From Nymphaea colorata (taxonomy: Eukaryota > Streptophyta > Magnoliopsida > Nymphaeales > Nymphaeaceae): 64,000 bases of DNA. Position 1 is the first letter of the stretch; each line of letters starts with the position of its first letter. The stretch lies in contig NC_045146.1 of assembly GCF_008831285.2 (NCBI RefSeq), positions 7,390,972 to 7,454,971 of the forward strand. Reading direction: 5' to 3'. A model generated the notes under the pieces. It made no database searches and was not told the origin of the DNA. It worked only from the letters and a program-made list of their open reading frames with translations. Made by a program: the position numbers and the translations under genes. This document shows positions 1 to 12,200 of the stretch, piece by piece.

Positions 1-1260
1 TATAAGGAAAATGTTTCTAATATCATTTCAAATTCCATCTAAATGGGTGTAGGAATGACCCACCTTTGCTTAATGTCTAATTGGATTCACTTTCAAGCAA
101 GCATTCATATTTTCAAAACTCTAATTTGAAACTATATTTCCCAACTTAAATAATGCATCACATTGGCTAGGCATTAACATGGTACGGATCTATGATGATA
201 TGGGGCATTCAATGAATAATATATGATTCAAAACCCCAGAAAACTGAAGTTCTGAAGGTGATCTTCTATTCTCACTAAGCAATTAGTTTCGAAAGCTAGG
301 AACACATTTGCTTTGTTTTTGCGTTGCACTTTAGTTTTATGATGGCAGTTTATACATATAACAATAGAAGAATATACTTTAGTCATTGGTTTAGTTATCC
401 CTGTAAAAGGCACAAGGGACGGGCACACCTCTTAACCACAAGTCAAGTCCCATCTACTTGGTTTTTTCTGCAATTTAAAATGGAGGTGAGTCAATTTTCC
501 TTTAAAATGGTCTATATGGAAGATATAAAAAATTTACGTGTAAGCAATGCCAAACTAAAACTTTTGGTGGGCCATGACCGCTGCTAGCCCCTAGCTCTTA
601 CCCTGCCTAAAAACAAAAAGAACACAATCAATAAAAATTAAGCAAATACTACCTTCTTTAATTTGAGATTTGAATATAATAAAAGCAAATGCATGATTCT
701 TCTTCCTCCTCTTATTTTTTATTCAACACCTTATGGTTTGTGGTGATTCATGTATGAAGTTTTATACTAAAACTCTACCTGTTGGTCCTGGCCACCATGC
801 TAAAGAACAACTTGTTGCTGGTAGGACCACCTATCCATCAAAATATATGAAATCATTGGTTTCATAGTATATCGATGGACTATCAAAAGCAGCTAAAACT
901 ATATCCATTAATTAGAACCTAAAAAAGAAATAAAATATATATGCCCTATGCCCCGTAAGATGGCCATGCATTGATGTAAATTTTGAAAGAATTTCATCTA
1001 CTACTTAATTTCTAACTTTCTAATGTTCAGGGCAGCACGATAGTGGCGTACTAGCATCTAAGCAGTGACTGACAAAAAGCTTGAATTAAAATAAATTTCT
1101 GTCTTGTTCTTCAACTTTATGCATGAAAACTGTCCTGTGGCATGTTTTGACTTCTCAAAAGTAAAAAAATATCTTAGTTCTTGGTAATTGCCTACGACTC
1201 CACTGTGTCAAGTGTTTGGGGACACTTAATATTTTGATGTGTGGTTCCCCAAAGCTTATA
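1..1260. other. AT-rich intergenic DNA, no gene seen
   Basis: Only short open frames without recognisable motifs occur here. No splice-linked exon chain, RNA gene or terminal repeat could be recognised on either strand. Confidence 0.6.
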
Positions 1261-1271
1261 TTAAAAAGTGT

Positions 1272-1361
1272 AAAACAAAGTGCAAACAAAAAAAAAAAGA
1301 AACTTAACGTTGTTTGCACAAGCTTACATCCATGATGTGAAGCTCTATTCTCTCTTCAACA

Positions 1362-1403
<42 letters not shown>

Positions 1404-2192
1404 AACTTTTTATTTATCATGGTGGCTTATACTGATTGAGAAGATCCTTATTTTTAGGATCTGTTTTGCATTTCATGGCCATCAAATCTAGTGGGCCCTT
1501 ATTTTTAACAACAGGACGTGCCTGCTGCATATTATCCCGATATGCCTTATCTTGAGTAATGGTTTCCTTATTAACATGCCCCTTCAAGCTATTCTTTATT
1601 TCCATGAGTTTAAGCTTGCTCTTGAGTTGATGACACTGTGGGCTAGGAACAGCCTTGGTGAAGATATCAATAAGTTGATCCTCTAATTTGGTAAATTGAA
1701 CTTTTATTCTTTTGTTGTGACCCATTCTTGAACAAAATGATAGTCAATGTCAATGTGCTCAGTACGAACATGGAAGACGGGATTAACGACTGTGTTGATT
1801 CCAAATTGCCATATGTTAGGACTGGTGGCGTCCTTTGAAGTATCTTTAGCTCTTTAACGAGGTAGGTTAGCCACAAGAGCTCAGGTACTAATCCCATCAT
1901 AGCTTTGTATTCGACTTCTATGTTTGATCGAGCCACTTTATTTAATCCCCATGATATAAGGTTTGTCTTGAAAATAGTTATGAAGCCATTGGTGGACTGT
2001 CTATCGTTGGGGCATCTTGCCCAGTTGGTGTCTGCGTATGCTGTGAGATCTAGGGTTTTGGACTCTGAGATGGACCTATCTCTAATGCACATATGTCGTT
2101 TCATGCATGAATCGATAGTCCTTCTTAACTACCACGTGATGTTAGGTATAGTGAGTGTGACATATTGTAATGCCCCTACCAAGCCTTTGTAC
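1272..2192 (-). pseudogene. Ty1/copia remnant: RT end, RNase H and polyprotein C-terminus
   Basis: Read on the minus strand, the segment begins with the end of a copia reverse transcriptase (YKGLVGALQYVTLT, around 2190-2120). It continues into RNase H with the hallmarks AYADTNWARCPNDRQSTNG, LISW and a degraded EVEYKAM (around 2060-1890). It ends with the usual C-terminal LIDIFTKAVPSPQCHQLKSK (around 1680-1610). This order is typical of copia pol. The reading frame is broken between the two longest open pieces, near 1670-1725, and no LTR pair or intact polyprotein is present. It is a dead fragment. It sits head to head with a plus-strand fragment of the same family at 2193-2815. Confidence 0.8.
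1366..1399. repeat. (GA)n microsatellite
   Basis: An uninterrupted GA run of about 34 bases. It lies just beyond the 3' end of the minus-strand copia coding remnant. The related copy near 3058 keeps only a short GAGAGAG, so the run probably expanded after duplication. Confidence 0.9.
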
Positions 2193-2815
2193 ACGCCTCT
2201 GTATGGGCTAAAACAAGTTCTCATGCTTGGTTTTAGAGACTTGGTGACTATTTAGATCTTTCATGGTTTTATGAAAAACAAGTCAAACACATCCTTATTC
2301 GTTCGGCATTTGTCACATTCTATTGTGTACATCCTAATTTATGTTGTTAATATTTTAAGTAGAAGTAGTTTCAATGAAAAAGTTTAATAAATCATATCCA
2401 ATTTCAGCAAGGAATTTTTTACCAAAGACTTGGGAGACCTTTTCTTCCTTGGAATCCTGCGGTCGCTCTTGGATCATACTGTTCCAATGCAAATACATCC
2501 ATGACATTCTCACTAGAGCCCATATGGAACATGCTAAACAAGTCATCTTGCCAGCAGCACACAATGTTTCTTGTCGAAACATGAGAGGGAATTTATTGCT
2601 AGATGTTTCTATATATAGGAGCTTGGTAGGGGCACTTCTGAATATCATGCTCACTAGACCTAACATCACATTTGAAGTTTAATAATACCTATGAGTTCAT
2701 GCATGAGCCGATAGATATGCACTGGGGACATGTTCAGGAGATATTGCAATATCTTAAAGGCATGATAAACTATAGTCTATCCTCACGGACACGAGAATTG
2801 AAAATGCACTCCATT
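2193..2815 (+). pseudogene. Ty1/copia reverse transcriptase remnant, inverted relative to its neighbours
   Basis: On the plus strand, copia RT motifs appear in the expected order across several frames. LYGLKQ is near 2200, then a degraded IYVDDI region near 2330-2350. YIHDILTRAHMEHAK follows near 2500, SLVGAL and LTRPNITF near 2620-2680, and EFMHEPIDMHWGHVQEILQYL near 2695-2760. Stops and frameshifts show it is non-functional. RNase H does not follow it; the sequence becomes unrelated after about 2815. It represents the RT part of the same family found inverted at 1272-2192. Confidence 0.75.
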
Positions 2816-2952
2816 GGATGACTGTAGCATATGACAAAATTTGTGGAAGCAACTGCCTGAGAAGAGAAAGATCCATTGGTGAACATGACGACGACAGGTT
2901 AGAAAACTCAATAGAACAAAGAAAAACAGAGTTATGGCTCAAATACCATGTA

Positions 2953-3232
2953 AACAAAGTGCAAAAGAAGTACAGCAGAAGACAAAAAAAAAACTTACAT
3001 GGAACAAACAGACCTATGTCCACAATGGCATGCTCTCTTTGTCCCTTCAAAAATGATCGAGAGAGAGTAGAAACCTTCTATTTATCATGGTGGCTACCAA
3101 GGAATCGAAGATCCTTATTTTTGGGATCTGATTTACATTCCATGGCAACCAAATCTAGCGTGTCCTTATATTTTTTTAGCAAACGATCGCCTTTGCTTCA
3201 TTTTAGCCAGATATGCTTGGTCTTGAGGAACA
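2953..3232 (-). pseudogene. Second copy of the copia polyprotein tail, minus strand
   Basis: This stretch is homologous, in the same orientation, to 1272-1560. Both share the AAACAAAGTGCAAA start, the block ending TTTATCATGGTGGCT and the AAGATCCTTATTTTTGGGATC region. It corresponds to the extreme C-terminus of the minus-strand copia fragment. It brackets the inverted RT piece on its other side. Confidence 0.65.
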
Positions 3233-3376
3233 CATCAACCCGCTAATAAAAGATTTTTGGTTTAGAAATAATAGTTTTAGTGAAATCCCAGATTGGGATC
3301 GTTGACAGGGCGGGTGGGTTGGTACGTTTTTACTGTCTCGGCCGTCGGAGTCAGGCTTAAACCCGAGCCCATCACT

Positions 3377-3424
3377 GACACGTGACCTGCCGACACGTGT
3401 CATTCAGGGAACACGCTATAATAA
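3377..3424 (+). promoter_or_regulatory. Promoter with paired G-boxes (CACGTG) and a TATA-like box
   Basis: Two palindromic CACGTG motifs lie at 3379-3384 and 3394-3399, fifteen bases apart, each with an ACGTG core as in ABA- and light-responsive plant promoters. A TATA-like TATAATAA follows at 3417-3424. That places a transcription start near 3450, about 100 bases before the FHA-gene start codon. The motifs are seen directly. Regulation by bZIP/bHLH factors, and hence by light or ABA, is inference from the motif class. Confidence 0.55.
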
Positions 3425-3554
3425 GTGATTAGGCTGAGGTGGCAATCCCTCGTCTCCGGTCGATCCTTCTGCTAAGAACCAGAGCCTTCTGCTATCCGAC
3501 CAAGATTTCTTTGAGAAAAAGAAAGGAAGAGGAAGAGCAAGGGGAAGAAATACA

Positions 3555-6405
3555 ATGCAATCCATGAGTCTCCATCAGGCTCTCTTCTGCCCCTCCTCTT
3601 CTCCTCTCCTCACCAACAGCCACTACCGCCGCGACCCTCTTTCTCTTTTTCTTTCTCTTCCCCGCAGTGGTCTTCTTCCTTCTAATCCCTCTGCTTCTTC
3701 TATCCCGTGTCAGCTTCATTTGGGGTCCAAGAAGAGAGGGAGAAGTTCCACACCAATCATACGTTTCGCTGTCGGAGACGTTCCGCCCTCTTCAGTCGCA
3801 GCAGGAGATAGATGGCTTCTCGAGCCAGTGGGTATGCCATCTCTCTCTGTCTCTGTGGGAATGTCATGGAGCTGTTTCATACCTCTAGTCTACCTAAATC
3901 AATTTCTTCTTTTCAAGATATTAGAACCATCCGTTAATAAACTGAGTGCAGGGGGAACCTGTTAGATAGGTTTTATTTTCTGTTTTTTTTTTTTTTTTTT
4001 GCTTGGCATATGTTACTAAAGTGAATTAGTGAATTTAGTCAGCTGTTGAGTATCTCACACTTAACATTGCTCGTAAATAATTTCATTTTGAGAAATGAGA
4101 TGATTTAGTAATCTTACGTCAACTGATCTTTGAAAGGGATTGCCTATAAGGTGTCCGTAGGTGTGGAGTATTCGGTTCACATGTGTCTATCTCATCCCTA
4201 TGAAGGCATTTACAAGTGCAAAATATCAACGGCATGCTTATGGTAATTTGATGAGGGACGTTACCTTCTGGTTTTCACTGTTACGGCAATGTTAAATTCT
4301 TAATATAGTGAACCAAAGAAACCGTTCCCGAAATTTCCTGTACTGCCTTCCAGAGAGTGAAGCTTGCTTCTATTTGTGGAAGCTCATTCCAGTTCGTGCA
4401 CATTGGCATCATTCGTATGGAAATAAATGGAGAGAAGTGATCCTATATATAACTGAGAGATAATATTTTATAACTGACAGATAATATTTTGGGCTGTAAA
4501 TAAGCTTCTCTTCATTTTTTTTCTGCAGAATGACGTTTTAGGGAAAACGATTAGTCTAATTCCAGTCTAGCTCCACAAATACCTTTGGCTTTGGCTGCTA
4601 TCCAGTTTACAATTAACTGTTAATGTTAAAATCTTGTCCTATAATAGTATTGAATAGGTTAATGTCATATTTTATATTCCTGTGCTATTAATTTGGAAGC
4701 TCAAGACAAGCCAATTGGCAATCACGGGCAAATTAGTTTCTAATCCTTAATTGGTTTTAGTATTTTCTTCTGTGCTTGTTAGGTGATGGGGATACAAGGC
4801 ATCTAGGTTATCGAGTCCAACTACCCAGCGCATTTGAATTGGCTTCTGTAAGTGACCTTATGTGGCATGTTGTATTAAAAAAATCCTAACGATTTATTTA
4901 ATTATGGAAGTAAATTTCTTGTGGAAAATCTCCAGAGTGTTGTTACTGTAGGTCGTCTTCCTGACAAGGCAGACTTGGTGGTTCCCGTAGCTACAGGTAC
5001 TTTGCCCCTTCCTTAGCTAAAGATGTTACTTAATGACCTCATTCTTTGTTAGAACATGAACAATTACATTTGCAGTGTTCATTGGTTACCATGAGCCTAA
5101 CAAGTTTAGTCAGACAGGTAGTGACATTTGCCCTGTCAAAATTTTGTGGAGAGTTGTGTTCAGTAAGTTAATAAAAGTTGTGAAAAGCCACTGATCTATC
5201 TTTGGAACCTCTGAGGTTTCCACCTTTACTTGAACTAAGCACCTCCATGTTCATCTTCCACTTCTTTTTCCTTGTGCTTGAGAAAGTCATGCCCCACCTT
5301 AAAAGAGTGAAACCCTGACACTTGTCCCCTCTGGATTATGCTGTTTCGTAGTCATCCCAAAATCCCTGCCCGGAAAAGTGACCGACCAGAGCCCTATTGA
5401 TGAATGACAGAAAGGGGAGCCCGGTGCACATAAACAAGCTCCATATTAAGGTCCCTCTTTTAACGTGGGAGTTAATTGGTGCACAAAGCAGGAGCTAATG
5501 GGTTCTTCTGCCATTAGGCTTTCTATGTTCAGCATCCAAAGTCTTTTGGAATTTTTTCTTACTTCATTGAAGCCTCTTAATCAATTTATAAATGCATAGT
5601 CTGTCTATGGAAATCATATTTATTTTGTCGTTATTGCTTAAAACAGTTTCTGGTTTGCATGCTCGGCTGGAGAAGAAAGAGGGAAACCTTCTTGTAACAG
5701 ATTTAGACAGCACTAATGGGACATACATTAATGATATGAGGCTCAAATCTGGTGCTTCTGCTATTTTGACACCTGGAAGTTGCATTACATTTGGTATTAG
5801 ACTGAAACTTGATAATTCTTTAGCAAATCACCTTTATGTACCTTACTATTTGCCTGACCATTCATAAGAAATGAATATTGCTATGTTTTTTATTAGTCTG
5901 TATGGTTGGATGAGCAGTCCAAATTCAACAGTGTCCAAAGCTTTCACATGAATCTTTTGTTACGTAAGAGTACCTAATGGTACATGCCCTTAAAGTTGTT
6001 AGTGCCCTGAAAAAGTGCTTTCAAATTTATAGTATCGTGTAGTTAAACCTGTTTAGCATATAGTTGAAAACTACAAATGCTGTAAGCATGAGGATGAACA
6101 GCCTTATATTCGCGTGTTAGGAAACCAGTAACTTTGTTATAGGGATTTGAACTGCTCATGCTGAAAAGGGTCTGTAACCCAAGTCAATAGATTTGGTTCA
6201 ACTGCTCAAGAATTGGTCATTTGCACAACAAAGATATTGCATTCCTTGAATTACTGTTGCATGTGAACAAACTGAGTGAGTGTGGACCTTTTTCCTGATT
6301 TCAGGTGATAAGCATTTAGCAATGTTTCGTGCTTCAAAGATCGAGAGTGTGGATGCAGCCAGTGAGTCTGTCAGTAGCCAAGTGATTGATGTTGCCCTTG
6401 AGTAA
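3555..6405 (+). CDS. FHA-domain protein, predicted chloroplast-targeted (At2g21530-like), 5 exons
   Basis: Coding exons are 3555-3831, 4783-4847, 4936-4996, 5647-5793 and 6305-6405. All introns are GT-AG and the frame is continuous, giving 216 residues. Residues 1 to about 70 are Ser/Arg/Pro-rich with few acidic residues, as in a plastid transit peptide. After GDRWLLEPVGDGDTRHLGY comes an FHA domain at about 100-195. It has the family's phosphopeptide-binding residues: GR (120-121), S136 and H139 in VSGLHARL, and N158-G159 in DSTNGTYIN. FHA domains bind phosphothreonine peptides. The likely role is a stromal or thylakoid adaptor, but the partner cannot be read from the sequence. The start is the first ATG after the TATA-like box and opens the transit peptide. 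The length is close to the short plant plastid FHA family. An internal GTGAGT in the last exon could produce a different C-terminus. Confidence 0.88.
5395..5445. repeat. Possible Au-like SINE remnant in FHA intron 3
   Basis: The stretch containing AGCCCGGTGCACATAAACAA and then GCTCC resembles the plant Au-SINE segment built around CCCGGTGCAC-AAGCTCCC. The rest of the element, including the tRNA-like head, is not recognisable, so this is at best a short relic. Confidence 0.25.
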
Positions 6406-9000
6406 ACCAGTGATGCAAACGCTTGAGGATAGGAGGTAGTCAAATCTCTAAGTATTTATTTGTGTTAGTTCTCGCTTCAATCTTGTTCAAGTATATACCA
6501 TATGATTCTAGTGAAGAAATATGTCTGTCTATTTCTCTCTCTTTCCCTCTTATATGCACATATGTAGACACAAAAATGCACATGGACATATGCATGTATG
6601 TATGTGTATCGTTTCAGAACAGGTTGAGATTGCTGAACCAGATTTTGAAGGTTGTTCTACAAAAACTTCTGCTGGTCAGACTGTGTCCTTGTTAGAACTG
6701 GAATTATGTCTTAGATTTGGTGGTAAAGTGTCACCATCTTGGAAGACCTCAAGCTCATGGTCAAGAAGATTATTTTGATGTGAGTTCCGCAGTGGTATGA
6801 AATTGAATAATGGTGTTTGGATTTCATCAAGCTCATTGAACCTCTGAAGCCACATTCTTGAAGTTTATGAGTATCCCTCTATTTCTCTGCATCCATAAAA
6901 TGTTTTTGTTGATAACACTAAACTTTAAGAAGTGATGCTTTTTCCGGATGCAGTTCATTTTAACTGTTAATCAATTGCTTCATTGCTTGGGGAACATTGA
7001 TAACCTAGAAATCACATTTTTCATTCTGTTCAGCTGAGAAAAAAAAAAAAAAAGAGATTACTTGCAGTATCATTTATGTTCACCATTTATGGAATAAAAG
7101 AGAAATGCAACTGTTTGGTAACTGCATCCAGTTGATAAGTGAAGCTTAGGTCTTTTTTTTGTCAATTTTCATTGTGCAGTACTGATCTTTCAGTCATCTA
7201 AGGCATCCATTCCATGAAGTTCACTTCTGCATCTTCCAGAAGCTTGATGGAATTTAGAAAGCTATCTCCAGTTTCATTAACAGCAATGCTTCATTCAATT
7301 CCAATCATTCTCATTTCTTTATAACCTAATTCCTTCCATGTGTTTTTAGTTTCCAACTCACCAGCTTTTCTCTTATGAAAGTGGCGACTCCTGATTCAAC
7401 TTTTAAGGCATGTTTGTCTTCAATGGAACGATCTTATTTGTGTTTCCTCGTTGAATCCAGTTCCTGATCTGGTTGCCCTAGTATTCTAGCTCTTTCTGTC
7501 GTGGGAAAACGCCAAGTAACGTATTTGAGTGTAGCAACTCTTTGGTTACCGGCAGGTAGTGGAATTTGATTGTATGGTTCTTATCAGGGATTCCGTTGAT
7601 ATCTAACATCGATGACAGATTCTATTTATATTGTATTTCCTGAGGGGTCTCACGAAACTATTGAATATTGCTGAGGCAATGCTCCTGTGATGTATGGAGT
7701 GGCCTCACTTCTTACAAATGGTCGAACAATCATTGAATGCAATGTTAGGTTTGATACACATCGTTGACATTAACTCCCATAGAACGAAATTTCTTGGATG
7801 AGGTCATTGCTGGCACTAGTCAGAGCATGGTTTGGCCTCTACCCTTTTCTTTGTTTTTTTTGCATTGAAAACCAGGGTTGACAGTCATCACTCTGTATCA
7901 TTTGTGGAGATGAAGACTAGTTTTGATCCCATTAAGCGTTAAGCTTGTGTATTCACTTCTAAGTAAGTGGGTGACCCTGCCTTGGCCTGTTGATGAGTTT
8001 ATGTGAACATGTTTGATTAATGTGGAAGCTCGAGCAGCGACTAAAAGTATAGTAGTGTAGCCTGGCAGACTGCAGTTCATTTTCACAAAGATTAGGATAT
8101 GAGTCATGTAAAAATGGAACTTGTACTAGAAAAATGATGTTACAAACTGCCTATGTGCAACCAAAAGAGTTCAAGTCGAGCATAATAGACAAATTAATAA
8201 CTGTGAAGATCATTTGCAAGCATGCCATATTGGGTTTTGAAGGAGTGCATGTAGTTCCGATGAAATTTGGCAAATCGTACTGAAGTTTAGAATTGTTTAT
8301 GTAATAAATGATTAAACGTAACACCAACAAAACCGTACATGACGCATGCCTACCAGACAGGTTCCTGAATCACGTTTTCCCTTTAGATAGGATCTTACAA
8401 GTTATAAAATTTTGGGTGGTTACCTTTATTCAGCTGTTAAGATGTAGCCTATATATCTTTTTTATACATTGTCATGAACATTCTTGAACTGTGAGTTGGC
8501 CTTCTGCTTTGTCAAAATTTGAGTGTCGTGATGCATCTAAGGTATTAAACTTAGAAGCTACTAAAATAAAACTAATTATATCCAACAATAGAGTTATTGG
8601 ACGTCTAGTGCCTAGATCGATAGTGTTGGATGCATCCACAGTGACGTTAAAATGGTCCTGATATTGTCTGTATTTTAACGCAAGTGTTTCATGAGGCTCC
8701 GGCTCCTCTTTTGCTCTTTCAGTTTGTTTCATATGATGGAAACCCTCTTAACGAGTAAAAGAGCTAATGGGCCTTCTCCCAAGTGCCTTTTAGGAGCTGA
8801 ATGGAGTTTTCTTGTAAAAAAATGAGACACTTTACCCCAAAAGTACGACTTTGCAGTCTAGAGAAACTATAATGCTGCTTACTCATATGATATTAATGTA
8901 GGGAAAAGAAATTAAGAAACCGCTAGTCTTCATTAACTTAATTAAACAAACCATTGAAAAAAACTCAAAACAAGAATTTGGATAATCGAAACTACCTTAT
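6406..9000. other. 3' flank of the FHA gene and intergenic DNA
   Basis: The first few hundred bases are presumably 3' UTR and may include an alternative last exon at 6618-6778. Beyond about 6900 there is AT-rich DNA with short open frames and no recognised protein, RNA or terminal repeat. Confidence 0.5.
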
Positions 9001-11570
9001 CTAATGTAGATTGTAGGATATATAAGATTCAAACCCAAAATAAGTATTGAAAGCCAAATCTAGCTAAGACATATCAAATGGTCCAAAATAAAAAGTTAGA
9101 TCTAAAAGTTTGTCATTCTCCTTGGATTGGAGAAGAGTCAACTAAGACAAACTTGATGTCAAGGTCGTCAAGTGTTAGGGTCGACTTCTTCCTCATCATC
9201 ACTTGTCAATCTGCTGGCCAAGGCGAAGAAGTTTTGCAGTGAACAAACATTGAGAAGCAACGTGGCGTATACTCTCAAACCTAACGCATAGAGCTTGTCC
9301 ATTCAACTTTGCCTTGGTGTTTTAATTGCTTCCCGAGTTTGAAAAGGTGTCTACCTTTAAAGGATCGCATGCCTCTCCCAAATAATCTTGACTGATTCTT
9401 TGCATCCAGTTTACTTCTCGATGTTTAGCATGAACGCATTCAATGTTTAGCATGAATGCAATGAATGCAGTTGTTTAATCAATCTAAGCAATAGGAATGC
9501 TTCTGTTGCGGATCGACTATGTCTGGCCCAGTTAAGCCAGCAGTATGGAATGCTGTTTGGCCAGCTTGGGCATTGCTTGAAAAGCATGTAGATCCAACCA
9601 GATGCTAAGTCAAGCAGAAAGCAATGCACTTGGAATGTGCAGCGATGAAGCGTATAAATGCATTATGGTCATCAATCATTTGGAACGTGCAAGTCTGTCA
9701 TTGGGAAATCGGTAGGGTTCCCCACGCGTAGCATTTGGATGCACACGATGGTGTGCGTGAGTTAGGGGAAATTCCCCCAGTGGACGCATATGCTGCGTCC
9801 ACAACCGCGTAGAGTCACGCGAGGGCGAGTAAGTGAATGCTCGTCGTCGAGTAGGGAGATGGTTGGCCACATTGCTTAATGACATATAATCGGCTACTGA
9901 CTTCGACTGGAAACTTTCTCCAAATGAAAGTCTACCTCCACCCAGATTTCGTATGAAAGTAGATAGGCACTTGGAGGAATGACGATGTTCTGACAGGGCC
10001 TCATGGCCACGGCTTGTCGATGGTCTATAGTGGGATAATCATGTGTGATGATGTGTTGAACACCTAATACTTCTCGTCTAGTCCATGGTCCCAGAAGATT
10101 GATGAAAGATTTCGCTACATTGATAATCCGGCTGACCGAAGGCTTGGGAAACCTATAGTGCCATGCGGTCCAAATGGGCTTGAAAAAGTTAGCCCGTGAC
10201 AACTTATCTGCTCAACATAAATGGAGGCAAGCTCTGCTCAACATAAATGGAGGCATGAAGTCCAGCCACATACCTCACTGGTACATATATTGAAATCCTA
10301 CATTGCTCAATCATGCTGCAATTGCAAGCATTAATGCGTATCTCTTGTGGGTAATTGAGAGACAGTAGCTTCTTTCACTTCACGTGCCCCGTTTCAAGCC
10401 ATGTTTATAGAGGCGGTAAGGCATAATTTTTTGGGTTTGGTCCAAGTATATCCACCAAGGGAGGAAACTCCACATAGATGCGTTGCAGCTAAATCCATGG
10501 TACGATTGTTAGAACTCAAAGTGATGTTTCGTTGCTTGCAACCACTCCAAAACCACTAGTATGAAGTCACTTATGAGCTTTAGGCGCTCTACTTTGACCC
10601 GAAAAGTCTTGTCCCAGCCTCTTTACATTGTTAAGTGCCCATTGCTTAATGATCCTTCGGCCCAAAATCATTATGTTCTCTACCCACTGGCTCTTAACTT
10701 TGAGAGCAGTGCAGTTTGCTTATGATCGACAAGTATGCTCGCATTGGTTTCCAATTTAGGATAAAAAAGGACTCGAGTCGAATTCAACTTGGGTTTTGGT
10801 TATACCGTAGGAGGAAGAAAATGGTGGATCTAAATTTCTGAAGGAAGCTGAATTGCAGAAGGTTGGATTTTTGCGAGAATGAGCATAAATTGGTTCAAGG
10901 AAAGGGTTTATCAAAGAACCACAACCCGGCAACTTGGCCAAAAGAGAACGCATGCAGCAAGTCAAGGCCAAGGCCAATTCATTGGCGGCATCTAGAGGTG
11001 GAGGCCCCTTATTAACTGGGTATGGTCAGCTAGAATTAAGTGGCTCGGGTCAAAAACCTCCCTGGCTGCTAATGCCACATGTACGCTGGAGGGCACAAGC
11101 AACTTGCCCAAATGGCATAGTTGTCTGCTAGATGCTTACTCGTCATCCCATTCCGTAATACGAGGCCAAGTTCCAAGCAAGAATGGATCCATACATAGAC
11201 CTGACTCCATGCAAACCTCTCCCCTACGTGGCCCTTTTACCACAACAGATACAACAAGACCTATAATAACCAAAGGGACACCCGCAAAGACCCAACCATC
11301 AAGATAACCTAATTGATCTCAATGTCTACTGAGACATAACTGAAGTCTGCCAATGAATGCTATTCGCTAAGCTTAAAACTGGCTAACTAGTTGTTTGTGG
11401 ACTAGCAGAAAAGTTCGGCGTAGTTAGTTGTGGTGGTTCCTGCTCCTTCCATTGAAGTTCCATGAGTTACTGGTGAGCATTATTTATCCACCATAGTGCT
11501 ATTTGTGAAATACCAATTCTTTCAATGAATTTTAATTAGCAAACACAAATGAAAGGTCCATAGGATTGTG
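9000..11570. other. Unrecognised, somewhat GC-richer intergenic block
   Basis: Composition rises above that of the surroundings. Medium open frames occur on the minus strand (9676-9885, 9894-10202), and a longer stop-interrupted stretch lies on the plus strand at about 10390-11310. This looks like a decayed mobile-element body or gene relic, but I could not assign any domain. A 26-bp direct duplication (CTCAACATAAATGGAGGCA at 10211 and 10237) and a small repeat around 9425-9470 are visible. Confidence 0.35.
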
Positions 11571-11590
11571 ACCATGCCTATGATGATCTA

Positions 11591-11609
11591 CCCAACCATG
11601 ATGGTTGGG
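11591..11609. repeat. Perfect 19-nt hairpin
   Basis: CCCAACCATGATGGTTGGG has two perfect 9-base arms around a single G. No adjacent T-tract, gene end or known regulatory context explains it. Confidence 0.6.
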
Positions 11610-11899
11610 CTATCGATTGTGGTATGTTTCAATCCTCTACAAAAAACGGATGTGGTTCCCTACTTGGTTTCAGATGATAAAGGATCATTTGGTTTCTTCT
11701 ATTACTATAAGCCTTGCCCAATAGTTGTGACCCTTCGTGCTAGAGGATCCAACAGTTGTGACCATTCATTCTTGCACCTCTTCACTATGCAACTCTTCAC
11801 TTCGCACTCATTTAAGATGACCATTTATTTCCTATTTATACTACATGGTGAGAGTAGTTTATGGTTGTTAAAAAATATCTATGAGCACAACATGAAAAT

Positions 11900-12200
11900 A
11901 TACTTTTAGGAATGGCTAGAAGTTGTTCCTAAAAGAATATACAACTATTCCTCAAAGTAATTAGGAATGGTCGAACGACCATTCTTACCATATTCCTAAA
12001 AGTATCATTCCTAAATACTTTTCGAAATGGAACTGTTCCTAATGAAGTAAACCTTAAAAAGTGTTTCTAAAAGTTCAAATTTTAATTGCATTTAAACATA
12101 TATATGGGAATAGTCACCTCAGCCATTCCTAATATCTTACGTACTATCACTTTCACGAGTGCTAACCCCAGCCATTCCTAATACCTTATTTTGAACACTC
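11900..12200. repeat. Cluster of TTCCTAA/TTAGGAA inverted repeats with a central hairpin
   Basis: The block is dense in ATTCCTAA and its complement. At its centre, 11965-11984, is the hairpin GAATGGTCGAACGACCATTC (9-base arms, AA centre). GCCATTCCTAATA-type copies follow near 12121-12185. Such subterminal arrays are typical of terminal regions of CACTA- or Mutator-like DNA transposons, but no clear ends or target duplication were found. Confidence 0.4.
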
